The notes under the pieces: generated by a model
The model's database searches: none
What the model was told of the DNA's origin: nothing
Seen by the model: only the letters and a program-made list of their open reading frames with translations
Position numbers and translations under genes: made by a program
In this document: positions 15,134 to 24,652 of the stretch, piece after piece
Layout: the number at the start of each line of letters is the position of its first letter
Position numbering within the stretch: position 1 is the stretch's first letter
DNA from: Oerskovia jenensis
GTDB lineage: Bacteria > Actinomycetota > Actinomycetes > Actinomycetales > Cellulomonadaceae
Reading direction: 5' to 3'
DNA length: 64,000 nt
NCBI RefSeq assembly: GCF_016907235.1
Contig: NZ_JAFBBO010000001.1
Location: forward strand, 2,480,001 to 2,544,000

Positions 15134-16582
15134 ATGAACATCGCGCTCAAGTACGCCGCCCTCTCCGACGTGGGCCTCGTCCGGTCGAACAACCAGGACT
15201 CCGGGTACGCGGGTCCGCACCTGATCGTCGTGGCCGACGGGATGGGCGGGCACGCCGGCGGCGACGTCGCGTCCTCGCTCGCGGTCGCTGCCCTCGCCCC
15301 GCTCGACGGCGAGTCGCACGGCCCCGACGAGGCCCTGGGCCTCCTGGAGTCCTCGATCGACAACGCGCGCCTCGACCTGGTCGAGCGCAGCGAGCAGACG
15401 CCCGAGCTCGCGGGCATGGGCACCACCGTCACGGCCCTCCTGCGCAGCGGGAACACGCTCGCGATGGCGCACCTCGGTGACTCCCGCGCGTACCTGCTGC
15501 GCGACGGCGTCCTGAACCAGGTCACGACCGACCACACGTTCGTCCAGCACCTCGTGGACACGGGCCGCATCACCCCGGAGGAGGCCGAGTACCACCCGCA
15601 GCGCAACGTCGTGATGCGGGTCCTCGGCGACTTCGACGTGGACCTCACGCCCGACATGTCGGTCCGCGAGGCTCGCCCGGGGGACCGTTGGATGCTCTGC
15701 TCCGACGGTCTCTCGGGGTTCGTGAGCCTCGAGACGCTCGAGCAGACGTTGATCTCGGTCCGGGACACGGACGAGTGCGCCGAGCGGCTCCTGCACCTCG
15801 CTCTCCGTGCGGGCAGCACGGACAACGTGACGGTCGTCGTGGTCGACGTCGTCGACCTGGACACCCTTCCTGACGGTTCGGGTCCCTCGACCGCTCCGGT
15901 CGTCGTCGGTTCCGCGGCGATCGACCGGGACCGCCCGACGTCCGCGCAGGACGGTCCTGCCGCCCGGGCCGCGTCGCTCGTCGCGTCGGCGAGCGCCGCC
16001 CAGCAGCAGGCCGCAGCGGGTGACCCTCCCACGGACCCGGAGCAGGTTCCGCAGGACGGCACGGCGGGTCCGGCCACTCCTTCCGGCGACGAGGCGGACG
16101 TGCGACCCGCCAAGCGTTCCAAGCGGTGGATCGCCCCGGTGGTGACCGTGGTCGTCCTCGCCGCGCTGGGTGCGGGGGCCTTCGTCGGCTACCGCTGGAC
16201 CCAGCAGCAGTACTACGTGGGCGTCGCCGACGGTCAGGTCGCGGTGTTCCGCGGCGTTCCGACGAGCGCGGGCCCGCTCACGCTCTCGACCCCGATCGAG
16301 CTCACGGGGGCCAAGGTCGACGACCTGCCTCCGTACGTCGTGGACCGGCTGAAGGAGACCATCAGCGCCACGTCGTTCGACGACGCGCGCGAGCGCGCCA
16401 CCCGGCTCGTCGCCGACGCCACGGCGGAGACGACGACCACCGACCCCACCGAGCCCGCTGTCCCCACGGACACGGAGACGGCGCCGCCCGTCGACCCGGC
16501 GGCTCCCGCCGACCCCGCCGTCCCGCCCGCCGACCCCGCCGTCCCGCCCGCCGACCCCGCCGTTCCCCCGGTGGCGCCCTGA
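15134..16582 (+). CDS. pstP: PP2C-family Ser/Thr phosphatase PstP
   Basis: It removes phosphate from PknA/PknB and their targets. The cytoplasmic PPM/PP2C domain (residues 1-235) carries the metal-binding motifs SDVGLVRSNNQD, VVADGMGGHAGGD, AHLGDSRAYLL and the late STDN. A single membrane helix (about 335-355, VVTVVVLAALGAGAFVGY) separates it from an extracytoplasmic Pro/Thr/Asp tail ending in three PADPAVP heptads. The 482-aa length is close to that of mycobacterial PstP. The stop codon overlaps the rodA start (ATGA). Confidence 0.95.
   Translation: MNIALKYAALSDVGLVRSNNQDSGYAGPHLIVVADGMGGHAGGDVASSLAVAALAPLDGESHGPDEALGLLESSIDNARLDLVERSEQTPELAGMGTTVTALLRSGNTLAMAHLGDSRAYLLRDGVLNQVTTDHTFVQHLVDTGRITPEEAEYHPQRNVVMRVLGDFDVDLTPDMSVREARPGDRWMLCSDGLSGFVSLETLEQTLISVRDTDECAERLLHLALRAGSTDNVTVVVVDVVDLDTLPDGSGPSTAPVVVGSAAIDRDRPTSAQDGPAARAASLVASASAAQQQAAAGDPPTDPEQVPQDGTAGPATPSGDEADVRPAKRSKRWIAPVVTVVVLAALGAGAFVGYRWTQQQYYVGVADGQVAVFRGVPTSAGPLTLSTPIELTGAKVDDLPPYVVDRLKETISATSFDDARERATRLVADATAETTTTDPTEPAVPTDTETAPPVDPAAPADPAVPPADPAVPPADPAVPPVAP
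16508..16570 (+). repeat. Three tandem 21-bp units encoding PADPAVP heptads
   Basis: Units start at 16508, 16529 and 16550. The first two are identical and the third has two substitutions. They encode the Pro-rich extracellular end of PstP, so copy-number change would stay in frame. Confidence 0.85.
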
Positions 16583-18189
16583 TGGCCACGGTCGAGCCGC
16601 ACGCCACTGCCTCCACCAAGCGCCCGTCGCGCCGGGCCGAGGCCGGCCTGCTGGTGCTCGCTCTCGCGATCGGCATCGGGTCCTACGCCTCGGTGGGGTT
16701 CGGGCTCCAGGACAAGCTCCCGGACAACTTCACGCAGTACAGCCTGACCCTGGTCGCGCTCGCCGTGGTCGGGCACGTGGTCCTGCGCCTCAAGGCGCCC
16801 TACGCCGACCAGGTGATCCTGCCCGTCGCGGTCGCTCTCAACGGCATCGGCCTCGCGATGATCGGCCGTATCGCCATCGGCGGCTCGATGGTCGGGTCCC
16901 CCTCGGACCTGGCGTCGAAGCAGCTCCTGTGGACCGTGCTCGGCGTGGTCGCGGCGTGCGGCGTGGTCTGGCTGCTCAAGGACCACCGGACCCTGCGCAG
17001 GTACTCGTACACCGCGATGATCGTCGGCCTCGTCCTGGTCGTGATGCCGTTGCTCCCGGTCATCGGCCGGAACATCAACGGTGCTCAGATCTGGGTGCGC
17101 ATCGGAGGTCTGTCGTTGCAGCCCGCGGAGTTCGCCAAGATCGCCTTCGCGATCTTCTTCGCCGGCTACCTCGTGACCAACCGGGACACGCTCGCTCTCG
17201 CGGGCCCCAAGGTCCTCGGCCTCCAGCTCCCGCGCCTGCGTGACCTCGGACCGCTCGTCATCGTGTGGGCCGCCTCGCTCGCAGTCCTCGTCTTCGAGCG
17301 CGACCTGGGGACCTCGCTCCTGTTCTTCGGGCTGTTCGTCGCCATGCTGTACATCGCGACCGAGCGCTTCAGCTGGGTCGCGATCGGCCTGAGCATGTTC
17401 GCGGTGGGCGCGGTCGTCGCCGCCTCGGTGTTCCCCCACGTCCAGGCACGTGTCGATGTGTGGCTCAACCCGTTGGCCCCGGAGATCTTCGGCCGCGACC
17501 CAGGAGGCTCGGGCCAGCTCGTGGGCGGGATGTTCGGGCTCGCGAACGGCGGGTTGACCGGTACCGGCTGGGGCCAGGGCTACCCACGGCTCGTGCCCTA
17601 CGCCTACTCGGACTTCATCTACACGTCGCTCGGCGAGGAGCTCGGGCTCGCCGGGCTGCTCGCGATCCTCGTCATGTACCTCGTGCTCGTCGAGCGCGGC
17701 CTGCGGACCGCGATCGGCGTCCGCGACGGGTTCGGCAAGCTCCTCGCGGGTGGCCTCGCCTTCGTCATGGCGTGGCAGCTCTTCGTGGTGATCGGCGGGA
17801 TCACCCGCATCATCCCGCTCACGGGCCTGACCATGCCGTTCGTCGCGCAGGGCGGCTCCTCGCTGCTCGCCAACTGGCTCGTGATCGGCCTCCTGCTGCG
17901 GATCTCCGACAACGCCCGCCGGCCGTCGTCGCTGCCGGTACGGGGCCAGGTCGCCCCCTCGCAGGCCGCGACCGGTCCGAGCACGGGCAGCCAGCCCGTC
18001 GCGGTGGGGGCGGGCTCCCACGAGGCCGTCGAGGCGGGCGAGGCGAGCGCCGCCGTCGGACCTTCGCGTGGCGGCCCCTCCCAGGACCTGCCCACGCAGG
18101 TCGTGCGCACCGACCTCTCCGAGGGCGGTGGTGACCCGATGACCGGGGCGACCGAGATCATCGACGACACCGAGCGGAAGAACCTGTGA
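16582..18189 (+). CDS. rodA: Peptidoglycan glycosyltransferase RodA (SEDS family)
   Basis: A SEDS polymerase that joins lipid II into glycan strands during elongation, working with a class B PBP. About 12 membrane helices are visible, with the family signatures GRNINGAQIWVRIGGLSLQPAEFAKIAF, FERDLGTSLLFFGLF, and the C-terminal LTGLTMPFVAQGGSSLLANW. The ~90-residue hydrophilic tail is longer than in many RodA proteins and could be a phosphorylation target. ATG 16582 overlaps the pstP stop, and the gene overlaps pbpA by 4 bp, as in other actinobacterial STPK clusters. Confidence 0.96.
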   Translation: MATVEPHATASTKRPSRRAEAGLLVLALAIGIGSYASVGFGLQDKLPDNFTQYSLTLVALAVVGHVVLRLKAPYADQVILPVAVALNGIGLAMIGRIAIGGSMVGSPSDLASKQLLWTVLGVVAACGVVWLLKDHRTLRRYSYTAMIVGLVLVVMPLLPVIGRNINGAQIWVRIGGLSLQPAEFAKIAFAIFFAGYLVTNRDTLALAGPKVLGLQLPRLRDLGPLVIVWAASLAVLVFERDLGTSLLFFGLFVAMLYIATERFSWVAIGLSMFAVGAVVAASVFPHVQARVDVWLNPLAPEIFGRDPGGSGQLVGGMFGLANGGLTGTGWGQGYPRLVPYAYSDFIYTSLGEELGLAGLLAILVMYLVLVERGLRTAIGVRDGFGKLLAGGLAFVMAWQLFVVIGGITRIIPLTGLTMPFVAQGGSSLLANWLVIGLLLRISDNARRPSSLPVRGQVAPSQAATGPSTGSQPVAVGAGSHEAVEAGEASAAVGPSRGGPSQDLPTQVVRTDLSEGGGDPMTGATEIIDDTERKNL

Positions 18190-19649
18190 ACGTCCCCCTG
18201 CGCCGTGTGGCGACCGTCGTGCTCGTCATGTTCCTGGCGCTCATGGTCTCGACCACCTACATCCAGTTCGTCCAGGCGGACTCGCTCAACAACGACCCGC
18301 GCAACAAGCGCCAGGTGTATCGCGAGTACGGGAACTTCCGGGGCCCGATCGTCGTCGCGGGGGAGTCGGTCGCGCTCTCGACCCCGGTCGACGACCCGTA
18401 CGGCTACCAGCGCTCGTACACCAACGGGCCCGTGTTCGGTCACGTCACGGGGTACTTCTCGATCGTCAACGGGAAGACCGCGATCGAGAGCACGGAGAAC
18501 GAGTTCCTCAACGGCCAGGCGAGCACGCTGTGGATCGACCGGCTCCAGGGCATGATCACCGGGCAGAAGCCCCAGGGCGCGTCGGTCGAGCTCACGATCG
18601 ACCCCGCGGCCCAGCAGGCCGCGTACGATGCGCTCGGCGAGCAGCGCGGTGCGGTCGTCGCGATCGAGCCGGCGACGGGCAAGATCCTCGCGATGGTCTC
18701 CAAGCCGTCCTACGACCCGAACGTCCTCGCGACCCACGACACCAAGGCCGCGAGCGAGGCGTACCAGTCGCTCATCAACGCCGACGGCGACCCGCTCGTG
18801 AACCGCGCCATCTCGGGCAACACGTACCCGCCGGGGTCCACCTTCAAGCTCGTGACGGCCGCCGCGGCCCTCGAGTCGGGCCAGTACACGCCCGACACCG
18901 TCATCCCGGCCCCCGACGAGTACCAGTACCCCAACTCCACGGCGACCATGAAGAACTTCGGCGGGGCCCGGTGCTCGCCGTCGGGCGAGCAGACCCTCGC
19001 GGACGCCATGCGCATCTCGTGCAACACCGCGTTCGCGGACCTCGGGGTCACCCTCGGCGGGGACGCGATGCGGTCCCAGTCCGAGGACTTCGGTTTCGAC
19101 TCGAAGCTGTCCGTCCCCATGACCGTCACTGCCAGCCACTTCCCGGACGCGGAGGTCACCGACGACGGCGGGCAGCTCGCGCGCGCCTCGATCGGACAGG
19201 GCGACGTCCGCGCCACGCCGCTCCAGATCGCCATGATCTCGGCAGCGATCGCCAACGGCGGCAAGCAGATGACGCCCTACACCGTGCAGACGGTCCGGGG
19301 CGCCGACCTCGAGGTCGTCGAGCAGACCGAGCCGTCGCTCCTGCGCACCTCGGTGTCGCCGACCACCGCGCAGCAGCTCACCTCCATGATGATCAGCGTC
19401 GTGGAGAACGGTTCGGGCAAGCCCGCGCGCATCCCCGGCGTCCAGGTCGCCGGGAAGACCGGCACGGCCGAGAACGACCCGGAAAAGGCCCCGCACGCCT
19501 GGTTCACGGGCTTCGCGCCTGCCGACAACCCGCAGGTCGCCGTCGCCGTCATCGTCGAGAACGGTGGCGACCGCGGCAACGAGGCGACCGGCGGAGCAGT
19601 GGCCTCCCCCATCGCGAAGGCAGTGATGGAGGCGGTGTTGAACAAGTGA
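18186..19649 (+). CDS. pbpA: Class B penicillin-binding protein PbpA (transpeptidase)
   Basis: A 487-aa D,D-transpeptidase that cross-links glycan made by RodA. An N-terminal anchor helix (LRRVATVVLVMFLALMVSTTYIQF) precedes the dimerisation domain. Catalytic motifs are S218-T-F-K221 (PPGSTFK), S278-C-N280 and K424-T-G426 (AGKTGTAE). The start is GTG 18186, embedded in the rodA stop. The enzyme is a beta-lactam target. Confidence 0.96.
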   Translation: MNVPLRRVATVVLVMFLALMVSTTYIQFVQADSLNNDPRNKRQVYREYGNFRGPIVVAGESVALSTPVDDPYGYQRSYTNGPVFGHVTGYFSIVNGKTAIESTENEFLNGQASTLWIDRLQGMITGQKPQGASVELTIDPAAQQAAYDALGEQRGAVVAIEPATGKILAMVSKPSYDPNVLATHDTKAASEAYQSLINADGDPLVNRAISGNTYPPGSTFKLVTAAAALESGQYTPDTVIPAPDEYQYPNSTATMKNFGGARCSPSGEQTLADAMRISCNTAFADLGVTLGGDAMRSQSEDFGFDSKLSVPMTVTASHFPDAEVTDDGGQLARASIGQGDVRATPLQIAMISAAIANGGKQMTPYTVQTVRGADLEVVEQTEPSLLRTSVSPTTAQQLTSMMISVVENGSGKPARIPGVQVAGKTGTAENDPEKAPHAWFTGFAPADNPQVAVAVIVENGGDRGNEATGGAVASPIAKAVMEAVLNK

Positions 19650-21358
19650 GACCCGTGGAGGGGCTCGCCCTGGGCGACCGCTACCGCCTCGTCCGCCGCA
19701 TCGCGATCGGCGGCATGGGCGAGGTGTGGGTCGCGAACGACCGCGCGCTGGGGCGCGAGGTCGCCGTCAAGCTGCTCCGGGAGGAGTACGCGGGCAACGA
19801 GGACTTCCTGGAGCGCCTGCGCACCGAGGCGCGCAACAGCGCCGCGCTGTCGCACCCGAACATCGCCCAGATGTACGACTACGGCGAGCAGAACCAGTCG
19901 GGCTACCTGGTCATGGAGCTCGTCATGGGAGAGCCCATGGCAGACCTCCTCGAGCGTGAGCCCGTCCTCATGCCGTCCAAGCTGCTGCCCATCCTCGCGC
20001 AGACCGCCCGAGCCCTGCACGCCGCGCACGTCGCGGGTGTGGTGCACCGTGACGTCAAGCCGGGCAACATCCTGCTCGAGCCTCGTGGCATCGTGAAGAT
20101 CACGGACTTCGGGGTCTCGCTCGCGGCGAACCAGATCCCCATGACGGCGACGGGCATGGTCATGGGCACGGCCCAGTACCTGTCCCCGGAGCAGGCGATC
20201 GGTCAGGCCGCGACGGGCGCCTCGGACGTGTACGCGCTGGGGATCGTGGCGTACGAGTCGGTCGCCGGGAACAGGCCGTTCACGGGGTCGACGCCCGTGG
20301 ACATCGCGGTCGCGCACGTCAACGAGAAGGTGCCGCCGCTGCCCGCGCACGTGCACCCGTCCCTCGCCTCGCTCATCTACGCGATGCTCGCCAAGGACCC
20401 CAAGGCGCGCCCCATGCCGGCCTCGGCGCTCGCCCAGACGCTCGACGACCTCGCAGAGACCATCGCGCGCGACCCGTGGGGGGCGACAGCCCGGGCAGGG
20501 GGCGCGTCACGCCGCGCTCGCCGCACGCAGCCGGCCAGGCACGGTGCGTCTCCGCCGCCGAGCTCGCCCACGCCGCTCGAGATCCCCGAGGAGCTGCGTT
20601 CGCGCCCGCTGCCCACGATCTCCTCGCCGCGCCCGCAGGACGCCGCACGGTCGGCGCAGTCAGGTCTGTCGGCCCAGTCAGGCCTGTCGGCGCAGTCCGC
20701 CCAGTCGGGCTACTCGAGCCACTCGGCGCTCTCCGCGCCGTCGGCGGCGTCGGCGGCGCCGTCGGACACGCCTCTCTTCGACGGCCAGGCCGTCCCCCCT
20801 CCGCCCCCACCCCCGCCGGCGCCCTCCGGGCCCGGGGCGCCCGAGTCGACAGCGCTGCCGTGGGAGCGCGCCTCGGCCTCCGTGGCGGCAGAACCGCCCG
20901 CGGACGCGCCGCGTTCGTACCCGCCGCGCCGCGAGATGCACGGTGGGGCGTCGGCCGCGCGCCCGCGACGCGCGGAGTCCGGCCCGACGGCGTCGCGCAC
21001 CTCGGCGCAGGGCGGCCCTCAGCGGGCGGCCGCCGCGGGCGTCACCCGTGCCGAGCGTCGGCGCGCGTCCCAGGACGCGCCGCCCGTGCGGACGTCGACC
21101 ACGACAGGACAACGGATCGGTGGATTCGCCAAGGGCTTCTCGTGGCCGCTCCTGGCCCTTCTCGGACTCCTGCTGGTCGTGCTCGTCGCGACGCTCGTGG
21201 GGGGTGGCGACGAACGGTCCGAGGGGGCCGCTTCTGCCCCGAACGTGACCAGATCGTTGCATTCGTCCTCGGACCTTGCGTCCGACGATGGGATGATGCT
21301 CAGTATTGCGCCGGGTCCCTCTGGGTCCCCGGCCCCGACGACATCGAAGGACTCCTAA
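19646..21358 (+). CDS. pknA: Membrane Ser/Thr protein kinase PknA
   Basis: A 570-aa kinase starting at GTG 19646, overlapping the pbpA stop. The Hanks-type domain (13-275) has GGMGEV, Lys42 in VAVKLL, HRDVKPGN with Asp137, DFG at 155-157 and SPEQ. It is followed by a long Ser/Ala/Gln/Pro low-complexity linker including SAQSGLSAQSG-type repeats and a polyproline run, then a membrane helix (SWPLLALLGLLLVVLVATLVGG) and a short external tail with no sensor domain. PknA phosphorylates cell-shape and division proteins. It directly precedes pknB. Confidence 0.95.
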   Translation: MRPVEGLALGDRYRLVRRIAIGGMGEVWVANDRALGREVAVKLLREEYAGNEDFLERLRTEARNSAALSHPNIAQMYDYGEQNQSGYLVMELVMGEPMADLLEREPVLMPSKLLPILAQTARALHAAHVAGVVHRDVKPGNILLEPRGIVKITDFGVSLAANQIPMTATGMVMGTAQYLSPEQAIGQAATGASDVYALGIVAYESVAGNRPFTGSTPVDIAVAHVNEKVPPLPAHVHPSLASLIYAMLAKDPKARPMPASALAQTLDDLAETIARDPWGATARAGGASRRARRTQPARHGASPPPSSPTPLEIPEELRSRPLPTISSPRPQDAARSAQSGLSAQSGLSAQSAQSGYSSHSALSAPSAASAAPSDTPLFDGQAVPPPPPPPPAPSGPGAPESTALPWERASASVAAEPPADAPRSYPPRREMHGGASAARPRRAESGPTASRTSAQGGPQRAAAAGVTRAERRRASQDAPPVRTSTTTGQRIGGFAKGFSWPLLALLGLLLVVLVATLVGGGDERSEGAASAPNVTRSLHSSSDLASDDGMMLSIAPGPSGSPAPTTSKDS

Positions 21359-23410
21359 GTGGTGGACAACGCTCCCCGGATACTCGCCGGCCGGTACGAG
21401 GTCGGTGAGCTCATCGGCCGAGGCGGTATGGCCGAGGTGCACATCGGCCACGACACCCGTCTCGGACGGACCGTGGCGATCAAGATCCTGCGCTCGGACC
21501 TCGCGCGGGACCCGTCGTTCCTTGCCCGGTTCCGCCGGGAGGCCCAGGCCGCGGCGGCACTGAACCACCCGGCGATCGTCGCGGTCTACGACACGGGTGA
21601 GGACACCCACGTCGAGCCCGGCGGCGGGACGGCGCACGTGCCGTTCATCGTCATGGAGTACGTCGAGGGACACACCGTCCGCGACATCCTCGGCGACGGT
21701 CAGGCCGTCCCGATCGACGAGGCCATCGAGATCACGGCCGGTGTCCTGTCGGGGCTCGAGTACTCCCACCACGCGGGCATCGTGCACCGCGACATCAAGC
21801 CCGCGAACGTGATGATCACCCCGACGGGGGCGGTCAAGGTCATGGACTTCGGCATCGCGCGAGCCGTCGCGGACTCCGCGGCGACCATGACCCAGACCCA
21901 CGCCGTGATCGGCACGGCGCAGTACCTGTCGCCCGAGCAGGCCCGCGGCGAGACGGTCGACGCACGCAGCGACATCTACTCGACGGGCTGCCTGCTCTTC
22001 GAGCTCCTCACGGGGCGCCCGCCGTTCATCGGGGACTCCCCGGTCGCTGTGGCCTACCAGCACGTGCGCGAGGCACCCGCGAAGCCGAGCGACCTCGCCC
22101 CGGACGTCCCCGAGGTCCTCGACCGCATCACCCTCAAGGCGCTCGCCAAGGAGCGCACGGCCCGCTACAGCAGTGCCGCGGAGTTCCGCAACGACCTGGA
22201 GAACGCCGTCCGGGGTGGCCACATCACCGCTCCGGCCCTCGGCGTCGCCGCTGCTGCCGCTGCGGGGGCCGGGGCTCTCGCAGCGACCCAGGTGCAGGGC
22301 CCGCTCGAGAACGCGACGCAGGTCATGAGCCCCGCCGTCGCCGGTGCGCCGAACCCGTGGGAGACCACCGGAGTCCCGGCCGCCGTCCCCCCGGGGCAGC
22401 CGCCCGTCGGGGCACCGGCCGAGGGTGAGCCGGAGGACGAGGGATCGGGCAAGAAGCGCGGCCTCATGTGGGCGCTCATCGCGGTGGGTGTGGTCGCGAT
22501 CGCCGCGATCATCACCATGATCCTGCTCAACCAGAAGCCCGCCGAGCCGGAGACGGTCGCCGTCCCGGCGTTCAGCGCGACCACGACCCCCGAGCAGGCC
22601 CAGCAGGCGCTCGACGAGGTGGGGCTGGAGTTCCTCAAGGCGATCGACCAGGAGTCGCAGCTCCCCAAGGACACCTTCGTCAGCTCGTCCCCGGAGAGCG
22701 GCACGGAGGTCGACAAGGGCACCGAGGTCACCGTGTTCTTCTCGGCGGGCCCGGCTGCCGTGATCGTCCCGAACGTCGCGGGCCTCTCCCAGGAGCAGGC
22801 TCGTGCCGAGATCGAGTCCGCCGGTCTCGCAGTCGACCCGACGGTCGACCAGGAGGACAACGGCACCGTGAAGAAGGGGCTGGTCACACGGACCGAACCC
22901 GCTGCCGACGAGAGCGCCCCGGCCGGTTCGGCGGTCAAGATCTTCATCTCGAGCGGCCTCGTCACGATCCCGGACCTGGTCGGCAAGCCCCAGGCCGAGG
23001 CCGAGACGGCCCTCGACGACCTCGACCTCAGCTATGCGATCGTCGAGGAGGAGAGCACGAAGACCGCCGGCACGGTCATCAAGCAGAATCCGGGCGCAGG
23101 CCCGGGCAAGCAGGGCCAGAAGGTCACGCTGACCATCGCCAAGACACCCGCCCCGGCCGGACCGGAGATGACGAACGTGCCGGACATGGTGGGCAAGACG
23201 CTCGACGAGGCGAAGGAGCTCCTCGGCGGGGCAGGGCTCAACTCGGGCAACGTCACCGAGAAGGAGTCGGCCTCCGTCCCCAAGGGGAACGTCATCTCGA
23301 CGAACCCCGGCAAGGACGCCGTCCTGGAGGTGGGAGACAAGGTCGACATCGTGGTCTCCACCGGCCCGCCCGGCGGGGGCGGCAACGGCGGCGGCAACCA
23401 GACTCCGTGA
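21359..23410 (+). CDS. pknB: Membrane Ser/Thr protein kinase PknB with four PASTA domains
   Basis: A 683-aa kinase starting at GTG 21359, directly after the pknA stop. The kinase domain has GRGGMAEV, Lys42, HRDIKPAN with Asp145, DFG and SPEQ. After a juxtamembrane linker and a TM helix (GLMWALIAVGVVAIAAIITMIL) come four PASTA repeats, beginning VPAFSATTT, VPNVAGLS, IPDLVGK and VPDMVGK, which sense muropeptides or lipid II outside the membrane. It ends in a Gly/Asn-rich tail. It is the last gene of the operon and is followed by a strong terminator. Confidence 0.97.
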   Translation: MVDNAPRILAGRYEVGELIGRGGMAEVHIGHDTRLGRTVAIKILRSDLARDPSFLARFRREAQAAAALNHPAIVAVYDTGEDTHVEPGGGTAHVPFIVMEYVEGHTVRDILGDGQAVPIDEAIEITAGVLSGLEYSHHAGIVHRDIKPANVMITPTGAVKVMDFGIARAVADSAATMTQTHAVIGTAQYLSPEQARGETVDARSDIYSTGCLLFELLTGRPPFIGDSPVAVAYQHVREAPAKPSDLAPDVPEVLDRITLKALAKERTARYSSAAEFRNDLENAVRGGHITAPALGVAAAAAAGAGALAATQVQGPLENATQVMSPAVAGAPNPWETTGVPAAVPPGQPPVGAPAEGEPEDEGSGKKRGLMWALIAVGVVAIAAIITMILLNQKPAEPETVAVPAFSATTTPEQAQQALDEVGLEFLKAIDQESQLPKDTFVSSSPESGTEVDKGTEVTVFFSAGPAAVIVPNVAGLSQEQARAEIESAGLAVDPTVDQEDNGTVKKGLVTRTEPAADESAPAGSAVKIFISSGLVTIPDLVGKPQAEAETALDDLDLSYAIVEEESTKTAGTVIKQNPGAGPGKQGQKVTLTIAKTPAPAGPEMTNVPDMVGKTLDEAKELLGGAGLNSGNVTEKESASVPKGNVISTNPGKDAVLEVGDKVDIVVSTGPPGGGGNGGGNQTP

Positions 23411-23440
23411 CGTCCCGTCGCGAGCCGTAGGAACGGCAGC

Positions 23441-23480
23441 GCACGAGGGCCCGGCACCTTGCGGTGCCGGGCCCTCGTGC
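23441..23480. terminator. Terminator after pknB
   Basis: GCACGAGGGCCCGGCACC (23441-23458) pairs perfectly over 18 bp with 23463-23480 across a TTGC loop, 30 bp beyond the pknB stop. It may also stop leftward transcription. Confidence 0.9.
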
Positions 23481-23590
23481 GTTCGGTCCAGGTTCGAGGT
23501 GACGCTGCGCCGGCCCGGGAGCGACGGAAACTGGTATCGACCCGGTGCTCGGCCCCGTCAGCACGCCCCGTCAGCGCGCCGTGTCAACGG

Positions 23591-23750
23591 CGTCGGCAGG
23601 GCCGCGTCAGCGGCGTCAGCGGCGTCGGCAGGGCCGCGTCAGCGGCGTCAGCGGCGTCGGCAGGGCCGCGTCAGCGGCGTCAGCGGCGTCGGCAGGGCCG
23701 CGTCAGCGGCGTCAGCGGCGTCGGCAGGGCCGCGTCAGCGGCGTCAGCGG
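23591..23750. repeat. Five tandem copies of a 32-bp repeat
   Basis: Identical 32-bp units begin at 23591, 23623, 23655, 23687 and 23719 (each starts CGTCGGCAGGGCCGCGTCAG), with a degenerate half-unit just to the left. The last unit contains the stop codon of the leftward amidotransferase gene (23744-23746). There are no spacers, so it is a VNTR-type minisatellite and not a CRISPR array. Confidence 0.95.
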
Positions 23751-24391
23751 CGCACGAGCGGCGCGAGCCCTTCCGAGCGCTCCACGGCATCCGGGGCCCC
23801 GCACAGCGTGAGCCAGTTCGCGAGCAACCGGTGCCCGCCTTCGGTCAGTACCGACTCGGGGTGGAACTGCACGCCGTGCAGCGGCAGGTCACGGTGCTGG
23901 AGAGCCATGACGACCCCGCTCTCCGTCGCTGCCGTGACGACGAGCTCGGCGGGCACGGTCTCGGGGACCACCGCGAGCGAGTGGTAGCGCGTCGCGGTGA
24001 AGGGGGAGGGCAGACCGGCCAGGACACCCGTGTCCTCGTGCTCGACCAGGCTGGTCTTGCCGTGCATGAGCTCGGGAGCGTGGGTCACGGTGGCGCCGTA
24101 CACCTCGGCGAGCGCCTGGTGGCCCAGGCAGACCCCGAGCATGGGCGTACGCGACGCGGCGCAGGCCCGGATGACCTCTTCGCTCTGCCCCGCCTCCGCG
24201 GGGGTGCCGGGACCGGGCGAGACGAGGACGCCGTCGAACACGCCCTCCTCGTCCCGGAACAGGCCGTCCGCGCCCACGGCGGGGACGGCGTCGTTGCGCA
24301 CCACGACCGTCCGGGCGCCCAGCTGGTTCAGGTACCCCACGATCGTGTAGACGAACGAGTCGTAGTTGTCCACGACGAGGATGCGGACCAT
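23744..24391 (-). CDS. Glutamine amidotransferase, TrpG/PabA type
   Basis: A 215-aa class I glutamine amidotransferase that releases ammonia from glutamine for anthranilate or aminodeoxychorismate synthase. Visible motifs: RILVVDNYDSFVYTIVGYL, the oxyanion strand LVSPGPGTP, the nucleophile elbow GVCLGHQAL with the catalytic Cys, RYHSL, and the catalytic His-Glu in VQFHPESVLTEGG. No TrpE/PabB partner is adjacent, so whether it serves tryptophan or folate synthesis is unresolved. The last residues extend into the 32-bp minisatellite, which supplies the stop codon. Confidence 0.9.
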   Translation of the reverse strand: MVRILVVDNYDSFVYTIVGYLNQLGARTVVVRNDAVPAVGADGLFRDEEGVFDGVLVSPGPGTPAEAGQSEEVIRACAASRTPMLGVCLGHQALAEVYGATVTHAPELMHGKTSLVEHEDTGVLAGLPSPFTATRYHSLAVVPETVPAELVVTAATESGVVMALQHRDLPLHGVQFHPESVLTEGGHRLLANWLTLCGAPDAVERSEGLAPLVRR

Positions 24392-24652
24392 CCCTTACTC
24401 ACCTGTTCCTTCGACGGTCTTCTGGTTGAACGGCTGGACGGCCTGAGCTCCGCTACCCCAGGGAGACCCGGAGCACCGGCAGCGCGCGGACGCGGGTCGG
24501 CGCCGGACGCGTCGACCCAGGACGTCGCGTACATCATCACCCGCCGGGTGTCGGCCCGGTGACGGCGTCCACGGCGTGCCACGTGCCGTGCGCGGGGCGG
24601 CCGTCGCGACCACGACCGGCGCTGCGGCATCGGGTGACGGGCCGGGCGACGC

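Noticed and set aside
23591-23750. CRISPR array
   Set aside because: The 32-bp units are directly contiguous without unique spacers and no cas genes are nearby.
24392-24652. Class E sortase or another small gene between the amidotransferase and DUF881 genes
   Set aside because: Many actinobacteria have a sortase near here, but no frame shows the TLxTC motif or membrane helices; the minus-strand frames are Arg/Pro/Ser-rich artefacts.
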